Assembly: GCA_021292105.1 (NCBI GenBank)
Contig: CM037874.1
Coordinates: 9,902,502 to 9,966,501 of the forward strand
Direction: 5' to 3'
Source of the DNA: Anadara kagoshimensis
Lineage: Eukaryota > Mollusca > Bivalvia > Arcoida > Arcidae
Length of the DNA: 64,000 nt
The notes below the pieces were generated by a model. The model did not search any database, was not told where the DNA came from, and was given only the letters and a program-made list of their open reading frames with translations. A program made the translations under genes and the position numbers. Shown piece after piece: positions 36,701 to 43,689 of this stretch (its first letter is position 1; each line of letters starts with the position of its first letter).

Positions 36701-39408
36701 ATTATTGGCTCCAATTTGGACTCATTGTTTTTATTTGTAGGACATAGTAATGACTTCCCATTACACTTGTTTTATTTACTGATAAATTAAAAATTAAATC
36801 AATATGCACATTTCATGATTATCGATGTATAAATAATAAAGTGACATTTATTTTTATTACAGGATACACCAACAGAATATTATGGTCATGTAGCAATAAA
36901 AACTGCTTACATGGAAGAAACAAGAGGGAATGTCACATTGTTTATAAAAGGTAACTGTTATATTTGTCAGATATCAATTGAATATTGGTTATACGTCTTT
37001 TCCCCTCAAAGACCTAAAAAGCAATTTCAATTTTTCAAATTTTCATACTTGCTTTTATATTTTACATGCACACATAATATACAACTTTTTTACTCTTCCT
37101 GGATGTATCCAGGTTTTCTAATGGCCAAGTTGTGATACACAATTCCTGTCAACACCCTGGTTCAAATGATAATAGGATAGATCCTACGGTGAAAGATATT
37201 GTCTGTCCAGTTGTCAAAGTTGTTAGTTGTTTCTGGGTATTCCAGTTTCCACCATAACCCCACATCTATATCAACCTCTACGTGAACAGATCTTGAAGTG
37301 GGTATAAAGGTCCATTCAGGAATGGTACTAATGTGATATTTAAATAAATTTCAGTTTCTGAAAGTCAATTTTTTAAGATTTTTTAGAGCACTTTACAGAA
37401 TTTATGTCATCCTGTACTCAGTACTTAGCATTAACACCTCAATCTACATAAATTATATATTTTCCAGTTATACGAGCCAGCGATCTCCCAGGACTTGACA
37501 CATCTGGATTAAGTGATCCTTATGTTGTTGTTAATCTACAGCCACAGACAATGTTTGGACACCACAAAGCTCAGAAGACAAAAGTTGTAGATAAAACATT
37601 AAATCCTGTCTTCAATACTGTATTCCAGTTGTAAGTTACTTGTCTTTACTAAATACAATAAAAACTTGTTATATGCCAATCAATGACTTGCCACCTCATT
37701 TATCACTGCAGTATTTTGAGTCCCAAAATCTATTTGTTATGCTTCAATATAATTCTCCTTAATGTATGGATAAATTCCTTTATAATGCCAAAATCTCACA
37801 GAACAATTGGTGGCAGCAAATCAAGTTGTTACTATAATGATATTTTTGCTGACACTAACCAAAATTGTGTGTAAGCTTTACAAATGAGGTAGAAGACAGA
37901 AGACAGATCACATGATTAATACAGACATGTTTGGGTTCAAACTCAGATTAAATGGTTTTCAAGGTAAAGTGGTTTTGTATAAGTTGCCACAAATTTAACA
38001 AAAGCAATAATTTCTTATATGATTTGATGTTTTAATTACTTGCTATTTATATTATGTATGCTATTTTCTGTGCTTCTGTTCTGACTGCAGTTTTTTACAG
38101 AGGTTAAAAAAGCTCCATTGAGAAGTGTGATTCTTTTAATTTTACACTTAAAACATTGCTTAACTTCCAAAGGAAGTGGATGTCTAGTGCTTGGTATGGA
38201 ATGTACTAATAGTTGTATTGAAGTTTCCACAGTGACCAACTAAAATAAACATCTCCAATCAAACCAGAGACATTAAGCAAATTAGTAAACATCATTTGTT
38301 ATGGTTCTAGCTCGCCAACATTTTCTTTCAAATCATGACAGCATATATATCAATCAGTATATTTAAGCATATTTGTGCCTTGTGTTTTTCAGTCCAAATG
38401 TCCCCAAAGAATACCTACTTGTAAAGGGAGCAGTAATTTTATTAAGTGTATTAGACTATGATCATGTTGGTTCAGATGATTTTGCTGGAGAAATTGTCAT
38501 GCATTTATCTTCAGTATCTAAAATAAACATGTCTGAGACTGTTGATAGCAGACCAGTTGTGATGATGCCAGTGAAAAGACCATCACTTCCCCAACAAGGT
38601 CCATATCAGGTAATAGATGTTCTATATACCGGTACATACACCATAGTTACTGTTCATAGTCTATTTTTTGATTGGTTGCCATGATGCACCCTCCTTAAGT
38701 TTTGGGGGTTTTTGGGGGGTTAAAAAGTGTGGGTTTTAGCTGAGTAAATATAGTAATGATGCTTTAAATAAATATTCTATGGGCACCATCAATGTTTGAC
38801 CATTAAAGCATAATTTTTTGCATTTCCTAATTTTATATACCATATAAATAATTTTTTCATGATGTTTACATTTTTTTTGCTTCTTCTTTTAACATTTTGC
38901 ACTCAGTACTGGTAATTTTATACATACATTCGACTATGACTATGCAAATATATTGCCAAGCTGAGGAATGTTTCCACAAGTTCATATTAATTATGATACA
39001 GAATTATTCTCATATTACAAACAATTAATTTGATATGATAGTGCATTGAAAAACTATTGTTAATGTATAGTCAAATCTGCTTTAAAGGTCACCTCTATAT
39101 GAGTGACACCTGTTAGTAAAGGCCGATGAAATTTTTCCCAATTGCTTTTTTTTTGTTATTTGAACATGTACATAAGTGTCACCTGCCCACAAAGACCTCT
39201 TTTACTGGTTGCCTCAAGTTGTCTTAAAAGATTCGATTTTATCGTATTTTGTGATTTTCAGGTTCTAACAGACCGGTGTTCCTGGGATAAATCAGCAAAA
39301 TTGTTTTTAACAGACAGAAAGCGGTTCATCCACAAACAGCCAGTGAGAACAGACAAACAATCTAAGTTTTTTAATTTCTTCTCTCTGTTTACTGGTGGTA
39401 AGACTTGA
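8070..39408 (+). CDS. BAIAP3 / Munc13-4 (UNC13D) family protein, 27 coding exons
   Basis: Joined exons encode about 1190 residues, close to the usual length of BAIAP3 and about 100 longer than typical Munc13-4. Order of parts: Cys-rich and strongly basic N-terminus (1-65); family helical segment with LLHPLGVP and EREEHEYF (93-148); C2A (about 150-340) ending with the family signature IPAGGVDW and GQCRIRL; MUN region (about 500-985) with MHD1 ending in LNNIEHVRKYL (782-) and MHD2 starting SVDLLIGYL (876-); C2B (about 1005-1125) with LDTSGLSDPY and LDYDHVGSDD; short basic tail. Known role of the family: Ca2+-dependent priming and tethering of dense-core granules or endosomal vesicles through SNAREs at membranes. 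All 26 introns are GT-AG with matching phases and no frameshift. The start at 8070 has A at -3; an in-frame ATG at 7998 is an alternative with a poorer context. The choice between BAIAP3 and UNC13D is not certain; length favours BAIAP3. Confidence 0.93.
8886..8960 (+). repeat. SINE-2 fragment (middle part)
   Basis: Matches the 'GTCAGTT...CTCCAG...CTCTGGTTTCCTCCACCAT' block of the SINE family seen whole at 18655-18870, 28430-28615 and 30030-30345. It is truncated on both sides. Confidence 0.5.
9094..9475. repeat. 33-bp minisatellite, about 11-12 copies
   Basis: Two related units alternate at the left end (TCAAACCCAAACCCCTGTAG... and TCAAACCCAAACCCTTGACT...), then the second is homogenised to the right. 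The period is a multiple of three with no stop in one minus-strand frame, which yields an 11-residue repeat GLGLKLDFLVK; I read that as a by-product, not a gene. Confidence 0.9.
10745..10965 (+). repeat. Dispersed 'GATCAAACTTTG' repeat
   Basis: Same order of blocks as at 7080-7330: CTGCCTGTCTGTTGG, GGATTTTGATCAAACTTTGC, ACCAACATGAGATGATGTG and an AAGGTCAAA block. Degenerate. Confidence 0.6.
11580..12170. repeat. Two adjacent old tandem duplications
   Basis: 11580-11719 and 11720-11860 are two copies of a ~140-bp unit (AACTTGTGACA ... GTTCTTCACAAATGTTTAAGG). 11870-12170 holds about three copies of a ~115-bp unit (TTTCTGCAA.TAT.CATTGTATCACT ... AATTTAACATAGAATCAACATA). Confidence 0.75.
12221..12612. 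mobile_element. MITE-like element with ACAGTAAAACCTTG inverted ends
   Basis: Ends are ACAGTAAAACCTTG (12221-12234) and CAAGATTTTACTGT (12599-12612), 13 of 14 positions complementary. CAGTAAAACC ends are typical of mariner/pogo (Tigger)-type non-autonomous elements. The left end follows TA but the right flank is not TA, so the target duplication has decayed or the call is wrong. Three internal copies of a CTTGGAAATATTTGTT block are visible. Confidence 0.5.
13735..13800 (+). repeat. SINE-1 tail fragment
   Basis: TCAATATAAGTGAAAAAATCTTGAATGG ... ACTCC resembles the 3' part of the tRNA-derived SINE at 17892-18232 (ATATAAGTGAAATATTCTTGA). Short and degenerate. Confidence 0.35.
13920..15190. repeat. 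~30-bp minisatellite with 94-bp higher-order unit
   Basis: Basic unit is close to TGCTCAGCAATGTTCTTGTT + CAAGTATTCA. Between about 14335 and 14720 three diverged units form a 94-bp super-unit; the block with CTGTTCCTCAAG recurs at about 14342, 14436, 14531 and 14624. At 13925-13985 the same unit runs in the opposite direction (CATTGCTGA..., GAATACTTGA), so the array has an inverted left arm. Plus- and minus-strand ORFs in it come from the near-30-bp period. Confidence 0.9.
17095..17260 (+). repeat. Composite SINE remnant
   Basis: CTGGATACTCCAGTTTCC at 17108 resembles the SINE-2 body; GCATTTAGAAATTAAAATC and GGTCCCTAGGATGAAACCTT at 17197-17242 match the SINE-1 body at 18018-18060. Two fused fragments. 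Confidence 0.45.
17677..17784 (+). CDS. Exon 2, residues 93-128
   Basis: Codes NENIYRGLIRCLLHPLGVPD and onward to GDLIDRLRQ. This segment, just ahead of C2A, is characteristic of BAIAP3 and Munc13-4 and separates them from Munc13-1. Both introns are phase 0; donor CAG|GTATAC. Confidence 0.95.
17892..18232 (+). mobile_element. tRNA-derived SINE (SINE-1), V-SINE/RUDI-like
   Basis: The head has a good A box (TGGTAGCTCAGTTGGTAGAC) and B box (TTGATTCGAACC) but no tRNA-like acceptor pairing. The body has GGCATTTAGAAATGAAAG, CCTTTGGATGAGACC and GGCACGTTAAAGAACCC, which resemble the conserved body of V-type SINEs known in molluscs and fishes. The tail has ATATAAGTGAAATATTCTTG and a CAATCAGTCAATCAATT repeat. 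It lies in intron 2, sense to the gene. Confidence 0.8.
18499..18558 (+). CDS. Exon 3, residues 129-148
   Basis: Codes IFEIEREEHEYFIKEELTHR. The 'EEH' helix just before C2A is conserved in the family. Phase 0 on both sides; donor AGG|GTAAAT. Confidence 0.93.
18655..18870 (+). mobile_element. SINE-2 copy in intron 3
   Basis: tRNA-like head (GACTTAGTGGCCTTAGTATT, then B-box-like AGGATTCAATCCC), then GTCAGTTAGCTTGCTTAAGG, TTCAGTTTCCTCCACCATTC and a GATACTCCACA end. Related copies are at 28430, 30030 and 37180. Family name not known to me; similar SINEs are common in bivalves. Confidence 0.7.
19033..19102 (+). CDS. Exon 4, residues 149-172: start of C2A
   Basis: Codes the first C2A strand and loop 1 (INVNVVEGKNLK, then TNHVNT). 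Ends in phase 1; the split codon makes Asp172 with exon 5. Where other C2 domains have the first Ca2+-binding Asp this one has Asn/His. Confidence 0.93.
19530..19725 (+). repeat. SINE-1 3' half in intron 4
   Basis: GATGCCCCATGTCACAACAG, GCATGTTAAAGAA and CGATATAAGTGAAATATTCTTG followed by AATCAATCAATCAATC match the body and tail of the SINE at 17892-18232. The head is missing. Confidence 0.7.
19763..19979 (+). CDS. Exon 5, residues 172-244: C2A with SPK insert
   Basis: Codes DKCDLYCLVSI, then a long loop with five SPK triplets (residues 193-207), then DPKWNEEF, the conserved C2 strand. The SPK loop is low-complexity and offers repeated proline-directed phosphorylation sites (inference). Ends in phase 2; donor CT|GTAAGT. 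Confidence 0.95.
20040..20093. repeat. (CA)n microsatellite in intron 5
   Basis: About 50 bp of CA repeats with a few CCA interruptions, 60 bp after the exon 5 donor. CA repeats near a donor can influence splicing through hnRNP L in vertebrates; no evidence for that here. Confidence 0.95.
20469..20576 (+). CDS. Exon 6, residues 244-280: C2A loop 3
   Basis: Codes YIDDFFTDEVHIYVCDKDME. Asp260 and Asp262 fit the paired acids of a C2 loop 3; the third acid position (about 268) is Thr. Phase 2 on both sides. Confidence 0.93.
20610..20810 (+). repeat. Dispersed 'GATCAAACTTGA' repeat in intron 6
   Basis: GGATAGATTTTGATCAAACT, AACCAACATGAGACAATTTG and TTGCATACCAAA follow the same order as the copies at 7080 and 10745. 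It begins right after exon 6. Confidence 0.65.
21376..21457 (+). CDS. Exon 7, residues 280-307
   Basis: Codes LFHILRHIGDDKELDHGCIG then RIIIPAR, the last part of C2A in which 'GR..IP' is conserved in the family. Ends in phase 0; donor AGA|GTAAGT. Confidence 0.95.
22446..22553 (+). CDS. Exon 8, residues 308-343: end of C2A
   Basis: Codes NIPAGGVDWCCDVLS ... GQCRIRLDICYRQ. The IPAGGV and GQCR blocks are family signatures of the BAIAP3/Munc13-4 C2A. Phase 0 both sides. Confidence 0.96.
23413..23502 (+). CDS. Exon 9, residues 344-373
   Basis: Codes DDFNSDEYFSVEDYYQAAQQ and VFGYSAKLAM, the linker between C2A and the MUN region. Phase 0; donor ATG|GTAAGA. Confidence 0.92.
24276..24379 (+). CDS. 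Exon 10, residues 374-408
   Basis: Codes ESFKSLDVNLPEEDRRILDI ... SLSQSIV. Predicted helical, start of the MUN-type helices. Ends phase 2; donor GT|GTAAGT. Confidence 0.93.
24608..26622. mobile_element. Molluscan terminal-hairpin element in intron 10
   Basis: The left end is a near-perfect hairpin, AGCTCACCTGAGCC-AAA-GGCTCAAGTGAGCT (24608-24638). The right end has CAGGTGAGCG (26587-26596), inverted relative to the left end, followed by palindromic AAGGCCCATGGGCCTCTTG. After the left hairpin come a (CGT)n run and then a long 145-bp tandem array. This is a widespread repeat type in bivalves; no protein is coded, so it is non-autonomous. A shorter relative sits at 46803-47045. Confidence 0.75.
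25156..26530. repeat. 145-bp tandem array inside the intron 10 element
   Basis: About 9.5 copies of a 145-bp unit containing CTCGAAAACTATAAACTTTT, AGAATGTTGTAGGTATTGAT, AAAGGTCATGGGTTCAAAGG and CACAGATGCGAAACAATACC. One copy near 25930 has lost the 'GATACAACGATCATTTTGATG' part. Several units have ATG but no conserved long frame. Confidence 0.95.
26708..26980 (-). mobile_element. Penelope-like 3' end, 5'-truncated, in intron 10
   Basis: The reverse complement matches the last ~45 bases of the RT gene (CAGTATTGTTGATAAGTTTG ... GGATTGCC) and the full ~200-bp tail seen at 44715-44911. It starts 28 bp before exon 11's acceptor region and lies antisense to the gene. A typical 5'-truncated retroinsertion. 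Confidence 0.85.
27015..27174 (+). CDS. Exon 11, residues 408-461
   Basis: Codes HVICLLEWTTANDNLDITQM ... QKMPITDAE. Amphipathic helices of the MUN region. Enters phase 2, leaves phase 0; donor GAA|GTGAGT. Confidence 0.95.
27822..27943 (+). CDS. Exon 12, residues 462-502
   Basis: Codes IALYRKASSQYITCICNHLG then DLPLLFPPSIENLNVLRSKLG. The 'LFPPS...LR.KL' stretch is conserved in the family. Leaves in phase 2. Confidence 0.95.
28430..28615 (+). mobile_element. SINE-2 copy in intron 12
   Basis: TTTAGTGGTCTAAACTTTGC, CAGTTAGCTTGCTGCAATTA, CAGTTTGCTCCATCATTTAT, GAACTGACAGCCTCGATAAG: same order as the copy at 18655. About 25% diverged by eye. Confidence 0.65.
28795..28945. repeat. A/T low-complexity tract in intron 12
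   Basis: About 150 bp made almost only of A and T (AATAAAAATAATAAAATTAAAAA and similar). No gene content. Confidence 0.9.
29068..29158 (+). CDS. Exon 13, residues 502-532
   Basis: Codes VTVQLLELDLWESKSSPEKD and VTDKVVTKLQ. MUN region. Enters phase 2, leaves phase 0. Confidence 0.92.
29781..29990 (+). CDS. Exon 14, residues 533-602
   Basis: Codes GDLELWISERISSIVHHDVV ... LGIQYYRVVSFALESK. MUN region. Phase 0 both sides; donor AAG|GTAGGG. Confidence 0.95.
30030..30345 (+). mobile_element. SINE-2 with duplicated head in intron 14
   Basis: Two successive tRNA-like heads (CATCTAGGTTAAAATCCCAC and TGCCTAGGTTTCAATCCCAA) precede one SINE-2 body with GTCAGTTCACTTGATGAAGG, CTCTGGCTTCTTCCACAATC and GACTGCCTCTATATAGG. 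Confidence 0.65.
30714..30874 (+). CDS. Exon 15, residues 603-656
   Basis: Codes ISEKLQELMIEMDKYQHRYH ... SVIRDNINR. Helical, within the MHD1 region. Leaves in phase 2 with donor AG|GTTAGC. Confidence 0.95.
30894..30965. repeat. (CT)n-rich pyrimidine tract in intron 15
   Basis: About 70 bp of CT repeats with short interruptions, starting 20 bp after the exon 15 donor. Confidence 0.9.
31338..31464 (+). CDS. Exon 16, residues 656-698
   Basis: Codes DVFRLSISQYQHWFQESLVF then WVQTFKNECMNRIEKALEID. The 'FQ.SL..W......EC..RI..A...D' pattern is the MHD1 signature of Munc13-type proteins. Confidence 0.96.
31986..32054 (+). CDS. Exon 17, residues 699-721
   Basis: Codes VVVATSRVKFSNSSVDVLSC FAK. Conserved 'SSS.VDVL..F' type motif of MHD1. 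Phase 0 both sides; 69 nt. Confidence 0.94.
32494..32568 (+). CDS. Exon 18, residues 722-746
   Basis: Codes ITEEWRHIDFHEQDSNLMGV TKITD. MHD1. Phase 0; donor GAT|GTATGT. Confidence 0.93.
32933..33037 (+). CDS. Exon 19, residues 747-781
   Basis: Codes LICDGARMYADKIHSILERN ... EQFDITER. MHD1 'Y...I...L' helix. Phase 0. Confidence 0.95.
33602..33883 (+). CDS. Exon 20, residues 782-875: end of MHD1
   Basis: Opens LCITLNNIEHVRKYLTELPQ, the best conserved motif of the MHD1 in the family, and ends KRPERAS. The longest exon of the gene, 282 nt, phase 0 both sides; donor TCA|GTAAGG. Confidence 0.97.
34050..34115 (-). repeat. tRNA-like SINE head fragment in intron 20
   Basis: On the minus strand GTGGTAGAGTGCTTCATTTA (A-box-like) is followed by CCTGGGTTCCCATCC (B-box-like). 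No acceptor stem, so a SINE fragment rather than a tRNA gene. Confidence 0.4.
34395..34535 (+). CDS. Exon 21, residues 876-922: MHD2
   Basis: Codes SVDLLIGYLSTNLKVLHERL ... VLRLLDEQLLIG. The 'YLD.NL..L...L' and 'W...L..LD' pattern is MHD2. Phase 0. Confidence 0.97.
34570..34830 (+). repeat. Dispersed repeat fragments in intron 21
   Basis: The 34590-34720 part (GTGGGGGGCATATAGTGTTA and following) resembles 36505-36660. The 34791-34824 part (TTGAAATGACATCCCATTTC and on) matches 8599-8630 in intron 1 almost exactly. Class unknown. Confidence 0.45.
35227..35259 (+). CDS. Exon 22, residues 923-933: 33-nt microexon
   Basis: Codes ERPEYYYQMKQ. Acceptor TTTCAG|G and donor CAG|GTTAGT are good, phase 0 on both sides, so it could be skipped without changing frame. 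Sequence fits the loop between MHD2 helices in the family. Confidence 0.88.
35325..35495 (+). mobile_element. Penelope-like 3' tail in intron 22
   Basis: GTGCTTACCCTTATGAAGCA, GCCTCACATTCCTGGTG, CACGTCTAACTTATTTTGCC and GGACATGGAGCAGTATGTTT follow the tail at 44760-44911 in order. Sense to the gene, 5'-truncated, older than the copy in intron 10. Confidence 0.75.
35979..36137 (+). CDS. Exon 23, residues 934-986
   Basis: Codes HLRALTSYFVRGGVEDDKIK ... LEYFHSLADNI. End of MHD2. Phase 0; donor ATA|GTAAGT. Confidence 0.96.
36250..36350 (+). repeat. tRNA-like SINE head fragment in intron 23
   Basis: ATAGGTTACCTGGTTTGATT and CCCAGCTGTGCC give a B-box-like core. No A box of quality, no tRNA fold. 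Confidence 0.3.
36505..36660 (+). repeat. Dispersed repeat in intron 23
   Basis: TGTCTCCCAAACAAAGCGGG then GGACTGATTTGTTTTACTGG resembles the repeat at 34590-34720 in block order. Class unknown. Confidence 0.35.
36863..36950 (+). CDS. Exon 24, residues 987-1016: start of C2B
   Basis: Codes DTPTEYYGHVAIKTAYMEET and RGNVTLFIK, the strand that opens C2B. Leaves in phase 1. A read-through of the donor would give a stop after a long tail, so the splice is needed for C2B. Confidence 0.95.
37180..37330 (+). repeat. Degraded SINE-2 tail in intron 24
   Basis: GTTAGTTGTTTCTGGGTATT, CCAGTTTCCACCATAACCC and CTATATCAACCTCTACGTG resemble the SINE-2 body and end. Confidence 0.4.
37468..37630 (+). CDS. Exon 25, residues 1016-1070: C2B core
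   Basis: Codes VIRASDLPGLDTSGLSDPYV ... LNPVFNTVFQF. Asp1026 and Asp1032 are the loop-1 Ca2+ ligands of a type-I-like C2 domain. Enters phase 1, leaves phase 2. Confidence 0.97.
38393..38609 (+). CDS. Exon 26, residues 1070-1142: C2B loop 3 and end
   Basis: Codes PNVPKEYLLVKGAVILLSVL then DYDHVGSDDFAGE. Asp1091, Asp1093 and Asp1099 complete the five Ca2+ ligands. Leaves in phase 0; donor CAG|GTAATA. Confidence 0.97.
39262..39408 (+). CDS. Exon 27, residues 1143-1190 and stop
   Basis: Codes VLTDRCSWDKSAKLFLTDRK ... FFNFFSLFTGGKT and TGA at 39406-39408. Basic C-terminal tail. Just before the stop, GGTG|GTAAGA at 39394-39403 would make a good donor, so an isoform with further exons is possible, but none is seen downstream. 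Confidence 0.9.
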   Translation, partial: VLTDRCSWDKSAKLFLTDRKRFIHKQPVRTDKQSKFFNFFSLFTGGKT

Positions 39409-39494
39409 AAATAACAAAAATACATATTATCAAATCTTGTATAAGGTTCATCCAAAACCTTAGCATGTTTGAAGTGGTAAAGCCAGGTGCATGT

Positions 39495-39500
39495 AATAAA
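39495..39500 (+). terminator. Probable poly(A) signal AATAAA
   Basis: AATAAA lies 87 bp after the stop codon and is followed within 10 bp by GTGTGTTT, a GT-rich downstream element. It would give a short 3' UTR. Other AATAAA motifs exist further on. Confidence 0.5.
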
Positions 39501-42500
39501 AAGTGTGTTTCAGAGAGTGTTGCCGGTATTCTGATCACAGCTCTGCACAAGGCTACACATGTGAAAATTCAATGAAGAATGCACACAGTAGCAATACAGA
39601 ATGTAATTACAGTATCTACTGTTGATAATCAAAAGTTTTATATCACAGATACTTTGATCAGTCAATGTTTTGTCCGATGTTTTTTGCTCAAATTTGACAG
39701 CTACAACACCATTCTAACTACATTCCACGATAATGAGACTGTACTGGTTACTGCAAGTGGAACCCCCCTTCCCAATTTTTTGGTAATTTGAGTGCATTGT
39801 TTGAAACTAGCCCTATCATGACTTTGATTAAACAACAGTTGAAACCTTTTAGTTTCATAACTCACATACTTATATTATAGAATTATTTTACCTTCTACAA
39901 CCTATTTCAGGCTTTTATATATGTAAATAATATGTTATTAGAGAAAAACTCAAAAAATTTAATTTAATTTTTTAATAAGTCTCTGACCCAATTTCAAAAT
40001 TTCTTCTTCAGATTAAGTTTAGCAAACTTTGGCAATGTTGTTTGAAACTTAGCATTTTTGACAAAACTAAAACAAATGTATAAAAAGTTTAATGTTTTCT
40101 TTTAAATTACACCTTAAATTTCTGAATATCTGAAAAGTAAAATAATTATAAATGAATGTGAAAAATAGTGGTGAAACCCTCTGACCTGGTTGATAAAAAA
40201 ATTAAGTGTATTCATTTATCCATTGACGTTAAGTAAAACACTTTCATTGTAATATTTAAGAAACATGGTTCAACATGCAATAATTGAGTTTTGTAAGATG
40301 ACTGAAGTGTTTTGAGTGCTTAGTGGTAAAATGTGTCTAAAGAAAATTAATATACCCATGCTTCAAAGAAAAGAGGGGTATACTGGTTAACCTCTGTCCA
40401 TCCAAGCCAAACAAAATTTTTGAGTGTTTAGTGTTGAAATTTGTTTAAATCATTTAACATATTCAAAATATGAAATTGCAATTAAAATGCCAAAAAATAA
40501 CATTATTACTTGAGCAACATTTTCTTCCATACTTCACCAAGTTATTCTGTTGGTTTCTAGGTTCAAGATATTTCTGTCTTATACCCCTGTTTAAGACCAT
40601 CTACACTGTTTGGCTCATTGTGACGTCACTGACAGGGTACTAAATTGATGAAGTCATAATCATTTAACCCAAGGGTGTCAAAAAAAAAGAAATGACATCA
40701 TTTTAAGAAAGCATGAATGGTGGCATGAAGACTGAACGTTTGATGTAAATATGTTTTTGATGTTTACAAATCACGTTATGTTGCAAATGTGTGTGAAAAA
40801 GATTCCTACACCAATAACAGGGTAAGACAGAGATGTCTCGAACTTGGATGAATATTTTCAATGTCTAGAACTCTCTAAAGCTTGTTCTGGACAAGAAAAT
40901 ATTTATCCTCATTTGAGATATCTCTGTTTTACAGCTGTTACCGGTGTAAGATTCTATTAATTCATTTGTAGTTTTAAATAGCATCAATTAATCATTATTG
41001 AATCAATAGTTTTAAAGCAAACCTATTCATTTTTAATTAAGACCTTTTCAGCAATTAAATGTTAAAGAAACAATCTTTGACTTATCAAATGCTTTAACTA
41101 ATCAAGTTATGTACAGCTGGCTTTAGATATTTGTTTGATGTGTTTTATTGAAAAGACATGCAGTAAAATAAAAACATTGGCTTAAAAGATCAGATAGATA
41201 GTAAAATGTTATAGTCCATGCCTGCTTTAGTCAAAATGCTATTTTATTTTGTGTACATTTACATGATATTTTTAAAACATTCCAATTTTTGTATATTCTA
41301 ATAATATTTCAGAAAATTTTGCAGTGTAATTACTTTCTGGAAATATGTTATGCAGGATATTTTTTTGACAAAACATTACACAAATTAGGGTAAGAGAAGT
41401 ATTGAGTTAGTTATGGCTATATGAATGAAAAAGGTCTAAGTATATTTCATATGATTATGGAATCATAAGGCAACAAGGTTATAAAAGATTATGATAAACA
41501 ATAATCTATTTCTGAAACTTATACAGTTGCCATTTTATTACATTGGTATGCATACAACATCTAGCATTATGGGTTTTATATCCAAAGGTCCTAAAATTAA
41601 AAAACAAACCACTTTATCTGTGTAAGATGTCCCACTTTTCAGACAAATGAACAAAATAATGTAGTGAAAATATTTATTTATGTGCAATTTTAAATATGTC
41701 CAGATTTGAGTGAGAATAATTGAAAGAGATTTATGTATTTGTTTTTACTTTATTGTTTGTTGTTTTTAGTTTTTTTTTTAATGAATGCTTTTTTAATTTA
41801 TTGTGAAGTGAAAGATGCAAAGATATGAGATTATTATATATTTTGAAATTAAAACAAAATAAAATAAAACACTATGGTTTTTTTTCCAAGGAGCTTGTCT
41901 TTTATATATAAAATGAGGTAAAGTTAGTTGAGGAATGTTTTGAAAATGTTGCACAAAGGAATGGACATATAATAACTGCAGAACCAAGACACTTAGTTCG
42001 GTTTTAGATAAGGATGTTACAAAGTTGTCCAGAGAGTAATTGCTTTTCCTGATTTTTACTTTACAAAAAAATACTTATTTTCCCAAGAACGGAAATAACA
42101 ACAGAAATGGTTGTGATCAGAGTTTGGAGTCATCGGAGGATTGTGGTTACACTGTCTAAATCAACTAATACTTATTGTAGAAACAAAACATGTATTATTG
42201 AACCTTTGTCCAGTTTTACCTCTCACTCTTGAAAAAGTGGTGTAAATAACAATTCAATATTTTCATGGAATTTAGTTAAAAAATAACAAAGTCTTTGGAG
42301 CCATTTTAAACCATTTCACAATGCATGCACAATGTGCAATTTTATGCTGTTTTTATTGTCAGCATTAAGTAAGTATATATGTTGAAGTAAATCCCTCATT
42401 CAAAGTTAAAAGAATGTATAAACAAACTATTCATTTGTCTCTTTTCTAAAATGTTTAGCCAAAAATACAAATATCTAATGCTGAATAAGGACTCTGGTTA

Positions 42501-42604
42501 CGTTTTCAAGCACCATACAGACTTCAATAAAATACGGAAGATACAATCAACAAAATCTTAGAGTTTTTGATAAACAACATATATATTGTGTTTGGTAATA
42601 TAAT
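39501..42604. other. 3' flank of the gene, no gene seen
   Basis: AT-rich sequence without recognisable exons on either strand. The one structured item is the inverted repeat at 40799-40954, listed separately. Confidence 0.6.
40799..40954. repeat. 155-bp imperfect hairpin
   Basis: Left arm 40799-40871 and right arm 40884-40954 are inverted copies with roughly 80% pairing by eye, around a 12-nt loop. Matching blocks include CAGAGATGTCTCGAAC / GAGATATCTCTG and GAATATTTTCAATG / AGAAAATATTTATCC. The ends AGATTCCTACACC / GGTGTAAGATTCT look like terminal inverted repeats of a small fold-back MITE; a long precursor-type hairpin RNA is the alternative. Confidence 0.75.
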
Positions 42605-43190
42605 TACTCAACAAACAATTGGTATACCAATGGGTACAAAAGTTGCATCATGGCTCGCCAGTTTGTTGCTTTTATTCGTTTGATGCAGAACCATATTAAA
42701 TATAGAGAGAAGACTGTCACCATATCATTCAACTGCACATAAAGATGTATAGCTGACGTTCTATCTATTAATAAATTAAAAATTTGGAGATACTTTTGAT
42801 GCCATATATCCCAATGAGCTTGAAACAAGAGATCAGACTGATTCTTCAAGTTCTGCTTCATATTTAGACTATATCTCGATTATGACGCTAACGAAAGGCC
42901 ACATGAGAGCTGTATGGCAAACATGATGACTTCTTTTCTTCTGTTGTCAACTTTTAACATTTTCTATGCAACAGTATACTTGCGACTCCTGTTAATTGTG
43001 TATTTGTTTCACAATTAATACGCTATGGTAGAGCTTGTCCCATTACAGAATCTTTATACATCAATACAAGCTGCTTACAAGGAAATTGTTGATGCAAGGA
43101 TATTGTAGGCCTAGACTTATCAAGGCCATCAAAAAAGATTTATGGCCGTCATCACAATATTGCTGATAACCATTAATGTTAAAATGGTTA
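42605..43190 (+). pseudogene. Penelope-like RT, oldest copy
   Basis: Starts with the motif-B region (CAAACAATTGGTATACCAAT, reading IGIPMGT) and runs through decayed versions of the YIDD, SYLDL and SQLIRYG blocks to the C-terminus. Many frameshifts and stops. Alignable base by base with the copies at 44180 and 45928. Confidence 0.8.
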
Positions 43191-43219
43191 ACTAGCCAAC
43201 AATAAGATTTTAGAGGAAT

Positions 43220-43612
43220 ATTAATTATAAGATTGGTTGTACAACGAAGTAGGCTGCTTGCAAATAAGTTGTTGACTCGGGGATATTGCAAGCCTAGGCT
43301 TATCAAGGTCCCCAAAAAGTTTTATGGCCATCATCACAGTATTGTTGATAAGTTTGATGTCTCCGTGTCCAGGATTGCCCTGAATATATTTGACGTCTCA
43401 TAGTTCCATGTTCCTTTCACACAATTTTGATAACACACGTGATGGGTATAGCTAGCAAAATAGGAGGTTCTTACCCTTCCGGAGCACCAGGCCTCACCTC
43501 CCTAGTTGATGTTCACGTGTCTAACCTAACTTGTCAGTTCCAAAGTTTTTACTTTGCTTCTGGATTGTGATTCGGACATGGATTAGTATGTTTGTTTTTT
43601 GATTGCATAAGA
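43220..43612 (+). mobile_element. Penelope-like RT C-terminus with full 3' tail
   Basis: 5'-truncated copy starting at TTGTACAACGAAGTAGGCTG. It codes the end of RT (up to the TAG after GACGTCTCA) and carries the whole tail ending GGATTAGTATGTTTG. It follows the older copy directly. Confidence 0.88.
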
Positions 43613-43689
43613 TACTATCAACAAATTGAGACAATGAATTTGGTTCTGCTCAAATAATTCATGTTTTTGTAAAAATGTCTATAGCAATT

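Larger units (their letters stand above)
17785..39261. other. Introns 2-26: remaining sequence
   Basis: Twenty-five introns of 364-2635 bp, all GT-AG. Phases from intron 1 on are 0,0,0,1,2,2,0,0,0,2,0,2,0,0,2,0,0,0,0,0,0,0,0,1,2,0. Outside the repeats listed separately, introns 7, 8, 9, 11, 13, 16-19, 25 and 26 show only AT-rich sequence; intron 7 contains an A-rich run at 22190-22260. No embedded gene is seen on either strand. Confidence 0.75.
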